Shown here: piece after piece, positions 9,886-19,099 of the stretch
Numbering within the stretch: the stretch's first letter is position 1
Layout: each line of letters starts with the position of its first letter
Assembly (NCBI RefSeq): GCF_000003605.2
Contig: NW_003131371.1
Coordinates: 13,949-35,177 of the forward strand
Origin: Saccoglossus kowalevskii
Lineage: Eukaryota > Hemichordata > Enteropneusta > Harrimaniidae
DNA length: 21,229 nt
Direction: 5' to 3'
Position numbers and translations under genes: made by a program
Notes under the pieces: generated by a model
The model's database searches: none
Seen by the model: the letters and a program-made list of their open reading frames with translations, nothing else
What the model was told of the DNA's origin: nothing

Positions 9886-11568
9886 CTATGACAGACCTAG
9901 GCGTTCGACCGCTTCCTTTATAATAGCTTTTCGATTTACCTTCAAACCCATTGTAGGAATGTTTGTAAAAAATAGAAAGTAACGTGGATTTCTCAAAGGA
10001 GACACCTTCCCAGCCAGGAATTCCAGCATTTCATCCATGGTACAAGTGGATTTTTCTTTAAGCACAAGACAAAGGCAGATTTCATTAACGAGTTTCTCAC
10101 CAGGAACAGGGACTACATGGGCGTCTTTCAATTTTGGATGGTTTCCTAGATGATTCGTGATTTCTGCCGGATATACATTGAGTGTTCCTTTTATAATCAT
10201 GTCATCTTTCCTGCCTAATATAACCAACCGACCATCTTCTTCCATCTGACCGAGATCCCCAGTATAATACCAACCGCATGCATCTTTAACTTTCTCTGTA
10301 CGTTCCCTGTCACCATAATAACACTGGAATAGATACGGTCCACGAACCCATATTTCACCCCTTGTATTGACTGGAACAATGTTTCGATGTGTGTCCGTGA
10401 TCTTCACTTCACAGTTATGAATTACTTGGGTTTTCACACGAATTCTATTTTCCACTGTATCCATTATATCCCCTATGCTGATATCCTGGACTTGATTTGA
10501 TCCATACATGACAACAGTATTAGGGCATAGTAATTTAATTGCATTTAGAATGTTGCCTTCTGAAAAAACGTTTCCTGTGCACCAACATCTTTTCAAGGAT
10601 GAAAGATCAAAGCTAGTAATATTTTGCTGATTGACAGCTTGTGATAAAAACTGAGGAAACAACACCACGAAATTACATTGTTCTTGCTCGACGGCTTCCA
10701 ATGCACCAGAAAAGTCTTCTGTGGGTCTGGGCCAAACCAGAGTTGCACCCCAGGTTAGAAGCATGGTTTGATATATATGACAATATGAACCAAGGCCTGC
10801 TAACTTTAGAACCTTTATTATGCTTCCATCATTGGCTGCAGCATTGCGTTTTGAAGCATACAAGTTTGCTATGTTGGCTCTTTGTGTTCGAACCACAGGT
10901 TTGGGGTATCCAGTGCTGCCAGAAATGAAAGTTATTATATAAGGATCATCAACACTGACTTTGTTCTTCAAAGTTTGTATGAACTCATCTTCTTCTGCTC
11001 CGCAACGCCCTTGTAGTTGTTTAGCATGCATAACGATGCTGCATCCGAGTAGAGGGCAGTCATCATCAAATGTTACAATGTTTCGCAATGATGGTACATA
11101 AGATAAAGTTGATGTGGCAGATTTTATATCTGGAGTAACTTGTATTAATTTCTTATATTGATCGTACTGACTGAAACCGACAAACAAAACTGAACACTCT
11201 GTTTTATTTATTATGTGTCTTAAACGATCAGCTGATTGTAATTCTGCTAATTCAATTGTGATTAGACCGGCTCTAATAGCAGCTGAATTCAATAGCATCC
11301 ACTCGTATCCATCACCCATCCAGAGACAAACTCGCTCACCAGGTTTCAGACCGAGCTTCACCAAATCACAAGCAAGCTGGTTGGTTTCATCTACAAATTG
11401 CTTGACAGATATTCGCACACCACTTTCGCAGAACACAAATGCATCTCTGTCTGGAAAACATCTGGCGTTTTTATCTTGCAATTCATGAAAAGTCTTTCTA
11501 AGCATGGGCTGCGTTGATTCTCTGTGATAATAACTTGTCTTAAGCTTACTCTTGCTATAACTACTCAT
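9886..11568 (-). CDS. ACSF2-like acyl-CoA synthetase, intact frame (copy B)
   Basis: This single-exon frame encodes a 560-residue ANL-superfamily enzyme. Family members activate a fatty acid with ATP to an acyl-adenylate and transfer it to coenzyme A. The N-terminal SYYHRESTQP (12-21) and the overall length point to the ACSF2 (medium-chain acyl-CoA ligase) branch. Motifs in order are the ATP loop FISGSTGYPK (214-223), the YGSNQ motif (355-359), YYTGDLG (434-440), GRKDD (452-456) and the C-terminal lysine K543 in TMGLKVNRK. Vertebrate ACSF2 is longer and carries a mitochondrial presequence; here only about 11 residues precede SYYH, so mitochondrial import is doubtful. Three usual residues are changed: Thr to Ile at 215, Glu to Gln at 359, and GEN to TLN at 462-464. 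The start follows a splice acceptor by 8 nt, and the same ATG is conserved in copies A and C. The frame is preserved, but full activity is uncertain. Confidence 0.92.
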   Translation of the reverse strand: MSSYSKSKLKTSYYHRESTQPMLRKTFHELQDKNARCFPDRDAFVFCESGVRISVKQFVDETNQLACDLVKLGLKPGERVCLWMGDGYEWMLLNSAAIRAGLITIELAELQSADRLRHIINKTECSVLFVGFSQYDQYKKLIQVTPDIKSATSTLSYVPSLRNIVTFDDDCPLLGCSIVMHAKQLQGRCGAEEDEFIQTLKNKVSVDDPYIITFISGSTGYPKPVVRTQRANIANLYASKRNAAANDGSIIKVLKLAGLGSYCHIYQTMLLTWGATLVWPRPTEDFSGALEAVEQEQCNFVVLFPQFLSQAVNQQNITSFDLSSLKRCWCTGNVFSEGNILNAIKLLCPNTVVMYGSNQVQDISIGDIMDTVENRIRVKTQVIHNCEVKITDTHRNIVPVNTRGEIWVRGPYLFQCYYGDRERTEKVKDACGWYYTGDLGQMEEDGRLVILGRKDDMIIKGTLNVYPAEITNHLGNHPKLKDAHVVPVPGEKLVNEICLCLVLKEKSTCTMDEMLEFLAGKVSPLRNPRYFLFFTNIPTMGLKVNRKAIIKEAVERLGLS

Positions 11569-11576
11569 TCTTGAAT

Positions 11577-11662
11577 CTGAGAAATTGAAATAAAAAATAT
11601 CTTATTACATCTAGAACAGTACCTAGTACTATTTCATCTTTCGAGTTGTTATAACCACTTAC
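11577..11662 (-). other. Candidate 5' UTR intron of copy B
   Basis: On the minus strand a donor-like GAT|GTAAGTGG begins at 11662 and a strong acceptor (pyrimidine-rich TTTCAATTTCTCAG) ends at 11577, giving an intron of 86 nt. The exon then starts 8 nt before the ATG. The acceptor is conserved in copy A. The donor site is aligned but weaker in A (GTGAAG) and in remnant C (GTAAAT). The acceptor could instead receive a trans-spliced leader, as in tunicates and several other invertebrates. Confidence 0.45.
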
Positions 11663-11940
11663 ATCAACCACCTCATCAGTTTCAATATTTATTGATTTGT
11701 TGCAAGATGTGTCAAGATACACCTGGCAAACCCATACTTGAATAAGGAATATAATAATTTGTGGTGTCTTTATATATTAATGAATCTATTTTGAAATTGT
11801 TTCTTGAACAATATAACTAAATGATTCGACCCTAGTGACATAATTAGTGGTGAAGTTGTCATTAATGAAATGAACAAACGCTCAGTGATAGAGCTCTGAC
11901 AAGTGGGAAGAGGCATATGAAAGACATTTCCCAACACATG

Positions 11941-11948
11941 TTTTTATA
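11941..11948 (-). promoter_or_regulatory. Candidate TATA box of copy B
   Basis: TATAAAAA on the minus strand lies about 375 nt upstream of the ATG and is conserved at 6629-6622 upstream of remnant C, together with about 25 nt of sequence just upstream of it. Transcription would start near 11915 and run into the candidate 5' UTR intron. Inference from conservation between paralogues only. Confidence 0.4.
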
Positions 11949-12084
11949 ATTCGCCACCACTAGCAGTGCAGAGATCCTCATAACACATGATTATTAGATA
12001 AACATATTCATTATACACATTATAGTGACATCCATCATATGCTGGTGCTCGACAGCTGAACTGTGTTTTTTAATCTGAAGGTGC

Positions 12085-12258
12085 TTCCTTCTTTAAGCAC
12101 AAAACAAAAGCATAATTCGTTCACGAATTGCTCATCGAGAACACTCACTGCTTTGGCATCTTTCAATTTGGGGGTGGTCTCCGAGATAATTTGCGATTTC
12201 TACCGGATATACATTTAGTGTTCTTTTTATAATCTTCCCTGCTTAATATAACCAAATA
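12085..12258 (-). pseudogene. ACSF2-like gene remnant, 3' part (remnant D)
   Basis: This matches positions 10050-10225 of copy B, the codons of residues about 448-505: CTTTAAGCACAAAACAAAAG, GCATCTTTCAATTTGG, TTCTACCGGATATACATT and CTTAATATAACCAA. It corresponds to the GRKDD to LKEKST region of the C-terminal domain. The frame is broken by small indels (extra bases in GGGGGTGG near 12170, about 8 bases missing near 12232). The remnant begins and ends abruptly, just upstream of the promoter block of copy B. Confidence 0.8.
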
Positions 12259-12309
12259 TTCATGGAATTGTTTTTGAGTTAGTTGGTAAGATACCAAAAT
12301 AATACATTG

Positions 12310-12830
12310 TGGAAAGTCAATTCGCAAAGCGTATGTTTGTTGAGTTGTTGATTGACGATAAATTACGTGACCATGATGGTATTAAATGTCTTCAATTTCT
12401 ACTTTGTTGTGTTTCAATTTGCCTCATCAACCCAACATATCTGTTCTAGATACAGAGCCGAGCGGCTCCTAAAAAAGCTAAAAATTCTAATCCACCCGCC
12501 CCCGGTATCAGAAACGTTTGTTTTAAAACAAACATCTTTCTAGGATACCAAAAGGCCAGTGTTATGTGAAGATAATAACGTATGTGAGACTATTAATTAT
12601 ACGTCGGTTACATGTTACTTGAGATTGCAATAGGGTAAAACGCATCAAAAAGTAATCTGTGATTCAGAAATTCACTAAACGTAACTAAGCATAACATATA
12701 TATAACTTATAGATCACGTGATGGCTTAGATATATAAGAGAATATTTCGCTTTTGTTACTTTGTTTGGCTATTGAAAACATTGTTTTGGTCTATTCAATG
12801 CAATATCATTTTTGTTTTCGAAGCTCATTT
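12310..12830. repeat. Dispersed repeat family, copy 2 of 4
   Basis: Matches 5715-6075: TTTCTACTTTGTTGTGTTTC, CTAAAAATTCTAATCCACC, GCAATAGGGTAAAACGCATC, AAACGTAACTAAGCAT, ACATTGTTTTGGTC. About 100 nt extra occur between the two halves (near 12530-12625). It contains a perfect 18-bp palindrome at 12516-12533. Confidence 0.6.
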
Positions 12831-14055
12831 TTGCTGTTAGTGTTTAACTGTATTACTAAAAGTGTTGCACTCAGACTTAGAAAAGCACAATCAATATCAT
12901 GTTATGTAGGCGCGGACCCGTGTAATACACGAACAAATACGAAACAATTCTATGAGCAACTCTAATTTGGATATATTTGCAGACCAATCACTTCATTATT
13001 AGAGAAAACATTTGATTTTTTGAATTTTAATTAGAAATCGTTCTCATTTCTAAATGAGTTATTGAAATTATAATAGCCATCAATAACAAGAAAATCCTCG
13101 CGTGTTACGGCACGCCTTTTTGGGGTAACACCTCTAAGAGTAGTAGGCGATTTTCCGTTCACTGCGAGATAATGCGATAAATGCGCGGATCAAACGTCTG
13201 CTACAAAAATGTAATGATTTGAACTTGAATGTCTGATTTTATAGTACAGTGTCGACAATTTTTCAAAGAGGAATAAGGCGCTAACATACACTTACTTAAT
13301 CAAAATTTGACCGTATTCATATTTTGCGTTTATCGAATCGTTTAGCGGCGATGTTCTGGCGTCATCACGACGCTGCAACCTTTGTGATGTTTGTTATGTC
13401 CTATTGAATGGAAAATGGACTATTTATTACATATCCAACATAAGCTTAATAAATCCTTGGAGTTGATATGGCGGTCCCCATCGGCACTGTTTCTATAGTG
13501 TTGCGAGGCCCGATTCATACGACACGAGTTGGTAATCCTTTGGTATTGCGCACGTGAAATTAACAAAAGGCAATCGACATCGCACGCGGCGATGTAGAGG
13601 GTCAATTTACATATCAATGGCCACAGTGTTGTAGTAATTTATTTTGAGTGACAACCATTCACGTGACAAAATATTTTGGGGGTACCCGCGGTGCGCCAAT
13701 CAACAATGAACTATGTGTCAACGGGAGCCTTGACTTTGATTGGATCAGACTGAGCTTGTACAACACATGCCGAATCATCATTAACTGGAACATGATTTAT
13801 ACTGTAATGTTGCTATATCGACTTCCCTGTATTGTTTATTCATTTACCAAATTGAATTATAGGTTTGTAGATATAGATTAATAATATATTCAATAATATT
13901 ATATACTATACTAATTTATGTGAAAAAAAACACTGTTGAAGTTCTAATTTGATGTAATATTTGCATTGAAAAAAACGCTCAAATTAATCAGGTTACTTTT
14001 ACGTATAATCATGGGATTGCTTAGCTGAGAACGTTTATAGACATTATAGCAAATA
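12831..14055. other. Intergenic DNA, no gene recognised
   Basis: Short frames occur (for example near 12753-12965 and 13420-13617), but none has family resemblance or splice support. The part at 13080-13760 is less AT-rich than its surroundings. I found no homology within the window and no convincing terminal repeats. Confidence 0.4.
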
Positions 14056-14059
14056 TTAA

Positions 14060-14295
14060 AATCAAGTCACAAAGCTCATGTTTGTTGAGAAATGACGATG
14101 AATTGTGTGACCTTAATTAGTACATTGTTTAATGTATTTAATTTCTTTCAAGCTAACTCATCCAGTCGACCTATCTGTCCGGACACGTGTGATACAAAAC
14201 AGAACGGCCCCTTAAAAGTTACATATTCCAATTTCCCAGCTCCCAGTATCAGAAACGTTTGTTTTTTAAACAACTATATTCCCGGGATACCGACA
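14060..14295. repeat. Dispersed repeat family, copy 3 of 4
   Basis: Matches 5725-5910 and 12330-12545: ATGACGATGAATTGTGTGACC, cut as GACGATGAATTGTG, then GATACAAAACAGAACGG, CAGTATCAGAAACGTTTG and GGGATACC. Non-coding. Confidence 0.55.
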
Positions 14296-14299
14296 GGAC

Positions 14300-14899
14300 G
14301 TCCTTTTTTTATGAATCATGTGCGATAACTAATTCTATTGAACCCACCGCACTCTGCCTGACTCTACACGCCCCGGTGCACCGTACCCTATCTAACCATT
14401 CACAACATCTACTTTCAAGTTGCGTTAAGATAGGTTCAATTCACGGTTGAGATTTTGCGAGTATACGCCATATACTGCTACGACTAAACACATTGTCTGA
14501 CTTGCATTTACTATGCTCGACTTTTAATTTTCTTCCTAGAATTCAACGTGCCAAATAATATTTACAAATGACCATTCTGATACACATTACGTTTACCTTA
14601 TGCCTTTGCTGCGTGTGTTGTGGCGTCGCAAACGCCGTCTACAATACCTATGCGTTTTTAAAAATATCTTCAAGTTTTTAAAATAGACGCTGGTTTTGTA
14701 GTGAAACTGTGACACCGTTATTTTAATTCGCGTACACACTGTCGTAGGAGTTAAATCAATTGAAAATGATAAATATTTTGTTTTACCGCATCAGGGCAGA
14801 GGATGATGATAGGGCAATCTTATGTGTTAACGTGGTCTTGAACCAGGTCGTGTTAATTGTGTGACCAGGAACCCCGTTCTTCGACAGTTATCATACTCC
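14300..14899. other. Intergenic DNA, no gene recognised
   Basis: I see no gene. A weak inverted pair CCTATCTAAC and GTTAAGATAGG spans 14387-14434. Nothing else stands out. Confidence 0.35.
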
Positions 14900-15500
14900 G
14901 AGCTCTTTCTACTATAGATATCATATAATCTGATTATATCTGGTACTCAAGTATGAATCTGATGTTGGAATTAACAGTCCTGTTCTGGGGTGTTTTACAG
15001 AATGAATGGTTCAAAAAATGGAATTCGGGTGACCCTCATACTACAGGTCGTGTTATTTATTTGAAAAGTGACTATTCACGCGAGATCGCATTGTACGCGG
15101 GAAAATACGTCATTTCACGGCATGAATTTTTAATTCAATGTAACTATTTCCGGCCTCTTTCTGCTGTACAATATCATATAATCTGATTATATCTAGTATG
15201 CATCTGATGTTGGAATTAACAGTCCTGTTCTGGGGGTGTTTTACAGAATTAGGATGACCCTCAGACTACATACAGGTCGTGTTATTTAGTTGAAATTGCA
15301 CTGGAATAGGCGTGATGGAGAACGTCAACTGTTAGCGAAGATTCCAGAGACATGGAAAAAACTGAGTGAACTCAAATTATAGCGCTAAGTGACTATTGTC
15401 ACGTGATTTAGTACCTTCGAATCCGATTCACGCGAGATCGCATTGTACGCGGGAAAATCCGTCATTTCACGGCATGAATTTTTAATTCGATGCAACTATT
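14900..15500. repeat. 245-bp duplication with perfect hairpins
   Basis: Unit 1 (about 14904-15150) and unit 2 (about 15153-15500) share CATATAATCTGATTATATCT, ATCTGATGTTGGAATTAACA, GTCGTGTTATTTA and CACGCGAGATCGCATTGTAC. The left landmarks are 245 bp apart, while the right ones are 351 bp apart because unit 2 carries about 106 extra bp near 15300-15420. Each unit begins with a perfect 8-1-8 hairpin, ATATAATC-T-GATTATAT (14923-14939 and 15176-15192). A non-autonomous element duplicated in tandem would explain this. Confidence 0.7.
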
Positions 15501-15580
15501 CCCGAATAGGATTACTACCCGCATAACGCCACAAACAGGTCGAGCACAAGAGATTGAAATGCTATATTTATATACCAATA
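15488..15580. repeat. 90-bp repeat, copy 1 (copy 2 at 16585-16675)
   Basis: GATGCAACTATTCCCGAATA, GGATTACTACCCGCATAACG, CACAAACAGGTCGAGCACA and GAGATTGAAATG are shared almost perfectly with 16585-16675, about 1.1 kb away. It continues directly from the 245-bp duplication above. Confidence 0.75.
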
Positions 15581-16110
15581 TCCAGGAATTATTTTCGACC
15601 CCTATATGTAAATCTAGACGAGTCGACAATATTGTAGATAACATTGATTTACTACTTTGATTTATTACGATTTTCAACATTATTTTATAACATTATATGC
15701 GTGTGTCTCAACAATCCAATTAGTCCAATTTTCCTCTGATAGTAAAATTAACTTATACATAAACATGATGAAACACTTTATTTCAATTTTTTTAAAAATA
15801 TTTTATAATTTTTCTAATCATTTTTTTTTCTATTATAATGCAATAAAACGAATTATTAATAATATAAATCAATTCCTTCTAGTTAATTTTAATTTAGATA
15901 TTTCGGCAAGATTTTTTGGACAGTATTGGATAAGATATTTACGCGTGGAAGCCAGTTTGATCATTAAATAAGAAAATGATTATTCTTTCACGAGTGATAA
16001 TAAAAAAGCGATGTACGGAAAGCCAATAGTGTAAATATGTGTACCTGGCGCAACCTGCATGCATGTGTCAGGTGATAACTCTCGTGTACGATACGCAACA
16101 CACAACTCCT
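15540..16110. repeat. Diverged block shared with 4950-5480
   Basis: Collinear but patchy matches: GCAATAAAACGAATTATTAA against GCAATAAAACGATTAATTAG, then TTTAATTTAGATATTTC, GGACAGTATT and the TACGCAACAC region near 16090. Very AT-rich, with long T runs at 15780-15830. The 104-codon frame here reflects base composition and has no family resemblance. Confidence 0.45.
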
Positions 16111-16139
16111 ACATACACCGTATCAAGGCAATTCAGTAG

Positions 16140-16365
16140 GTAGTTTTCAAGAAGAAGTCGAAAATAAAAAAATTTTTCCAAAACTGGCAAAATATTAACC
16201 CAAAATAAAGAATTGAAAATATCGTTTATGAATAAAAAATCTGAGAGAGACACGCCCAAGGTATCTACATTCAAAGTATCAAAACAATTAAGCTGTTTGT
16301 TTTTAAGAAGAAGTCGAAAATAACATCTTTTTTCAAAAATATTTGCTAAAAATTGAAAATATTGT
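16140..16365. repeat. Direct repeat AAGAAGAAGTCGAAAATAA
   Basis: The 19-mer occurs at about 16150 and again at about 16306, with similar A-rich text after each (TTTTTCCAAAA, TTTTTTCAAAA, then AAAATTGAAAATAT). A short old tandem duplication of about 157 bp. Confidence 0.5.
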
Positions 16366-16369
16366 CACG

Positions 16370-16570
16370 AAATGCCAAATGACGAATTTGTTACAGTTAG
16401 TTGCGAAGCATACGAGATTTCCTCTTTGTTAATGTTGGTAGCAAATTCCGTTTCAATGTGACTTATCAAACCGAATTATCCTTACACTCGAGATACAGAA
16501 CAGAATAGCCCTGTAAAGCTAAATATTGACACCCCGGATCTATTATCAGAAACGTTCGTCCTTCATATTG
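16370..16570. repeat. Dispersed repeat family, copy 4 of 4
   Basis: The most diverged copy: GATACAGAACAGAATAGCC, GCTAAATATT and ATTATCAGAAACGTTCG align with 5850-5915 and 12450-12520. It follows the block shared with 4950-5480, as at 5715. Confidence 0.5.
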
Positions 16571-16584
16571 CTTTTTTACGACTT

Positions 16585-16675
16585 TCGATGCAACTATTTC
16601 CGAATAGGATTACTACCCGCATAACGTCACAAACAGGTCGAGCACAGGAGATTGAAATGATATATTTATATAGCG
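16585..16675. repeat. 90-bp repeat, copy 2
   Basis: Near-identical to 15488-15580. It is followed by a short perfect hairpin GGTGC-GCT-GCACC at 16683-16695. Confidence 0.75.
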
Positions 16676-16705
16676 TCAATCAGGTGCGCTGCACCAAAGA
16701 CTATA

Positions 16706-17325
16706 GAGACCAAAAATTCCTCGAATATAGCTCTTAAAACGAGCCACAGCCAAAGTTTATGACTATTATCACCTTGGGATATATACATTTTACATACAAA
16801 ATGAATCACGTTTTCGGAAGAGGGAGATTAAAAACACTTGAAATTTTGAGATACGGCTGCCATCTTGTTTTCATCAATGTCTTTGTGTACAAAACATTCG
16901 GTCGAGAAAATGCTCAAAACGACCAAAAATTCCTCGAATTTAGCTCTCAAAATGGGCCAAAGCCAAAGTTTATGACTATTATCACCTTAGGATGTATACA
17001 TTTTACACACAAAATGAGTCGCGTTTTCGAAAAAGGGAGATTAAAAACACATATATTTCGAGACATGGCTCCCATCTTGTTTTTGTCAATTTCTTTGTGA
17101 ACAGAACATTCGGTCAAGAAAATGCTCAAAACGACCAAAATTCCGCGAATTTAGCTTTAAAAACAGGCCAAAGCCAAAGTTTATGACTATTATTACCTTA
17201 GGGTATATACATTCGGCATATAAAATGAATAACGTTTCCGAAAGAGGGAGATTAAAAACACAAATATTTCGAGACAAGCCCGCAGTCTTGTTTTTATCTA
17301 TGTCTTTGTAAACAGAACATTAGTG
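16706..17325. repeat. Tandem array, period about 212 bp
   Basis: The landmark ATGACTATTATCACCTT (ATTACCTT in the last unit) occurs at 16759, 16972 and 17183, giving periods of 213 and 211 bp. There are two full units, a partial one at the end, and the tail of an earlier unit at 16706-16758. Other landmarks are GGGAGATTAAAAACAC and GAAAATGCTCAAAACGACCA. Units differ by scattered substitutions. Frames that run through the array on both strands follow from a period close to a multiple of three and are not genes. Confidence 0.85.
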
Positions 17326-17583
17326 CACGAAGTTCAAATGTAACTAAACAAAATACGTATTACTCACCTGCCAATAAACGTTCGGAAATAGTTCTCGGAA
17401 ACTGGAACAATAGATATAGTATATTTTTACACGGATTTCGAACAGCAAAAGACGGACAACTTCTCACTCCAAAGCGAACAGCTAAAACTAAATCTTTTGC
17501 ACATTTCAAAATGGCAACTGTTGGGGGCGCTGTAAGTATTTGCATAACTGTTGTCCTCTTGTTACGTTTCCAAGGGACATTGC

Positions 17584-17670
17584 ATGGCGGCTGTTCGACT
17601 TCCTTTGAAGTTTGCCGGCAGTTCCCTGTCCCTCTTCTATATAGTCTTTGGTTGCACACAGTTTTTCGCC
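17584..17670 (+). CDS. Candidate first coding exon with signal or membrane segment
   Basis: ATGGCGGCTGTT opens a 29-codon frame with a short basic start (MAAVRLPLKF) and a hydrophobic run (SLSLFYIVFG), ending exactly in phase 0 at a consensus donor GTAAGTAT (17671). This looks like a signal-peptide or membrane-anchor exon. A second ATG at 17511 with its own GTAAGTAT donor at 17532 could be joined in frame if a 43-nt stretch ending TTTCCAAG (17574) were an intron. The next phase-0 acceptors downstream (17873, 19174, 19378) give only short extensions before a stop. I do not recognise the protein. It is a guess from exon-like signals in a less AT-rich island. Confidence 0.25.
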
Positions 17671-17675
17671 GTAAG

Positions 17676-18960
17676 TATACAACAGTCTCGGGTACCTTCA
17701 CTAACTATGGGGAAAACCCGTCACTCCTATTCCAGTTGACTTTCTTACTACACAAATAATACAAGTTGTTTGTTGTTTATCCCCACAGTCATAACAAATA
17801 TCGTCTCGAACATGATATTCAATTCACCGACCGTATAATCATTGTATTGCAACTAACATACCATTTTTTTTAGGACTGTTAAACCGGTAGTACATACTCT
17901 TCTAGAACCCGCGTTTATCACTTATTCATTCATATCTACAATGGAATCAGTTAATTGGTTGAATCAATAAACAATGGCAGGGAGTTCATTACTGCAGCGT
18001 AAATTGTTCTCGACTTCTGAAAGTACCAACTAACTATAACATGCCAAGCTTTGCTCAATCTCACCCTTATCATCACATCTCGCGGTACCCGGGAAAATGC
18101 ATGTGAAGGATTGCCACTCAAAATAAACTCGTTACAATATCTCTACATCGCAGTCACCAAAGACGTGGAGCTCGACATCCGCTGTCTGTGTCATTGCTTA
18201 GAAAATTGTTTACGCTTGAATCAACAAACAATAAGGACAGACACAAACCCTAATAAAAAAAATTATCTTTCCCATCATCCAACAGGTTATAATTATATTT
18301 GTAGTATTCTAATCTATATCGAGTGTGCATGAGAAATGCATGCATGAACAAACTCAAGTTAAAATATAACTAGCTTCATTCGCTTTAAAATACATACAAT
18401 ATTTTGTTATTTCAACATACAAGAGCCACTTGACATCTCCACAACCCTACATATTCCGTAAATAGCAATACCACGAAGCTTTCATTTGATATCTAAAGCG
18501 AATCTCGCGGAAAGCGCGACGGAAAAATCACGCGAGATCCGAATCCTAGTTTTCCCTTCAATAATATAAATGAAGCATGCGTAGTTTTTTTATGAATATT
18601 GTCGCATATTGTTTCCCCTTGAGTTATTGGAGTAAATTCAGGAGGAAAGTACCCGGATGGGAGTAGACATAGGAATATGTCAGGTAGACATTGAAATACA
18701 ACTCCGGAGAATATGTCTATTCGTTATACTGTTATTTGATTGGTTGTCATGGTCACGTGAAACCACGATGAGGTGAAATGGAATAACAATATACATGTAT
18801 TTCATTTTACATGCCTTACAAATAGACATCGCGGAGAAGCGAATTGCGAGTTGCTTAAATTTGCCATACATATATGCTTTCAAACATTGTTTAACTATGA
18901 TGTATTTCCACTAATTCAAGATGAGGGTAGTTCAGCAAACGTCTTCATTTGATACGCACA
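17676..18960. other. Intergenic or intronic DNA, no gene recognised
   Basis: No supported exon. Acceptor-like TTTTTTTTAG occurs at 17873. A perfect 8-bp inverted repeat ATCTCGCG/CGCGAGAT (18502-18509 and 18531-18538) encloses a 21-nt loop. Imperfect pairs around AGACAT and ATGTCT lie near 18684-18718. Otherwise nothing was seen. Confidence 0.4.
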
Positions 18961-18976
18961 AATTTGTATTTCTAGA

Positions 18977-19077
18977 CGATCCGGCCCTGGTCGGTTGCGG
19001 CCCTGGTAACAAATAACGATCCGGCCCTGGTTTGGACGTCCCGGCCCCCAAAACAGTTTGGTCGATCCGGCCCTGGT
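18977..19077. repeat. Cluster of GC-rich CGGCCCTGGT motifs
   Basis: CGATCCGGCCCTGGT occurs at 18977, 19017 and 19063, with a shortened CGGCCCTGGT at 18998 and a decayed form (CCCGGCCCCC) near 19040. All are in the same orientation and stand out from AT-rich surroundings. The reverse complement begins CAGGGCCGG, which resembles the outer end of hAT transposon terminal inverted repeats. Nested or solo transposon ends are a possible source; a short satellite is the alternative. Confidence 0.6.
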
Positions 19078-19099
19078 ATAAATTATATTCGATACATGT

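Noticed and set aside
9886..11568. Luciferase or 4-coumarate-CoA ligase identity
   Set aside because: The N-terminal SYYHRESTQP segment and overall pattern fit the ACSF2 branch better. No peroxisomal C-terminal signal of luciferase type (ends RLGLS).
14420..14450. B-box-like GGTTCAATTC as a tRNA gene
   Set aside because: No A box at a suitable distance and no cloverleaf stems.
15657..15971. 104-codon AT-rich frame
   Set aside because: Composition-driven (Asn, Ile, Phe, Lys), lies in a diverged repeat block, and has no conserved counterpart at 5100.
16759..17100. 113-codon frame with repeated peptide segments
   Set aside because: It runs through the 212-bp array, whose first period is 213 bp, and similar frames exist on the other strand. 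No family resemblance.
17511..17759. 82-codon frame starting MATVGGAV
   Set aside because: The frame passes through two consensus splice donors and overlaps a more exon-like frame. Kept only as context for the candidate exon at 17584.
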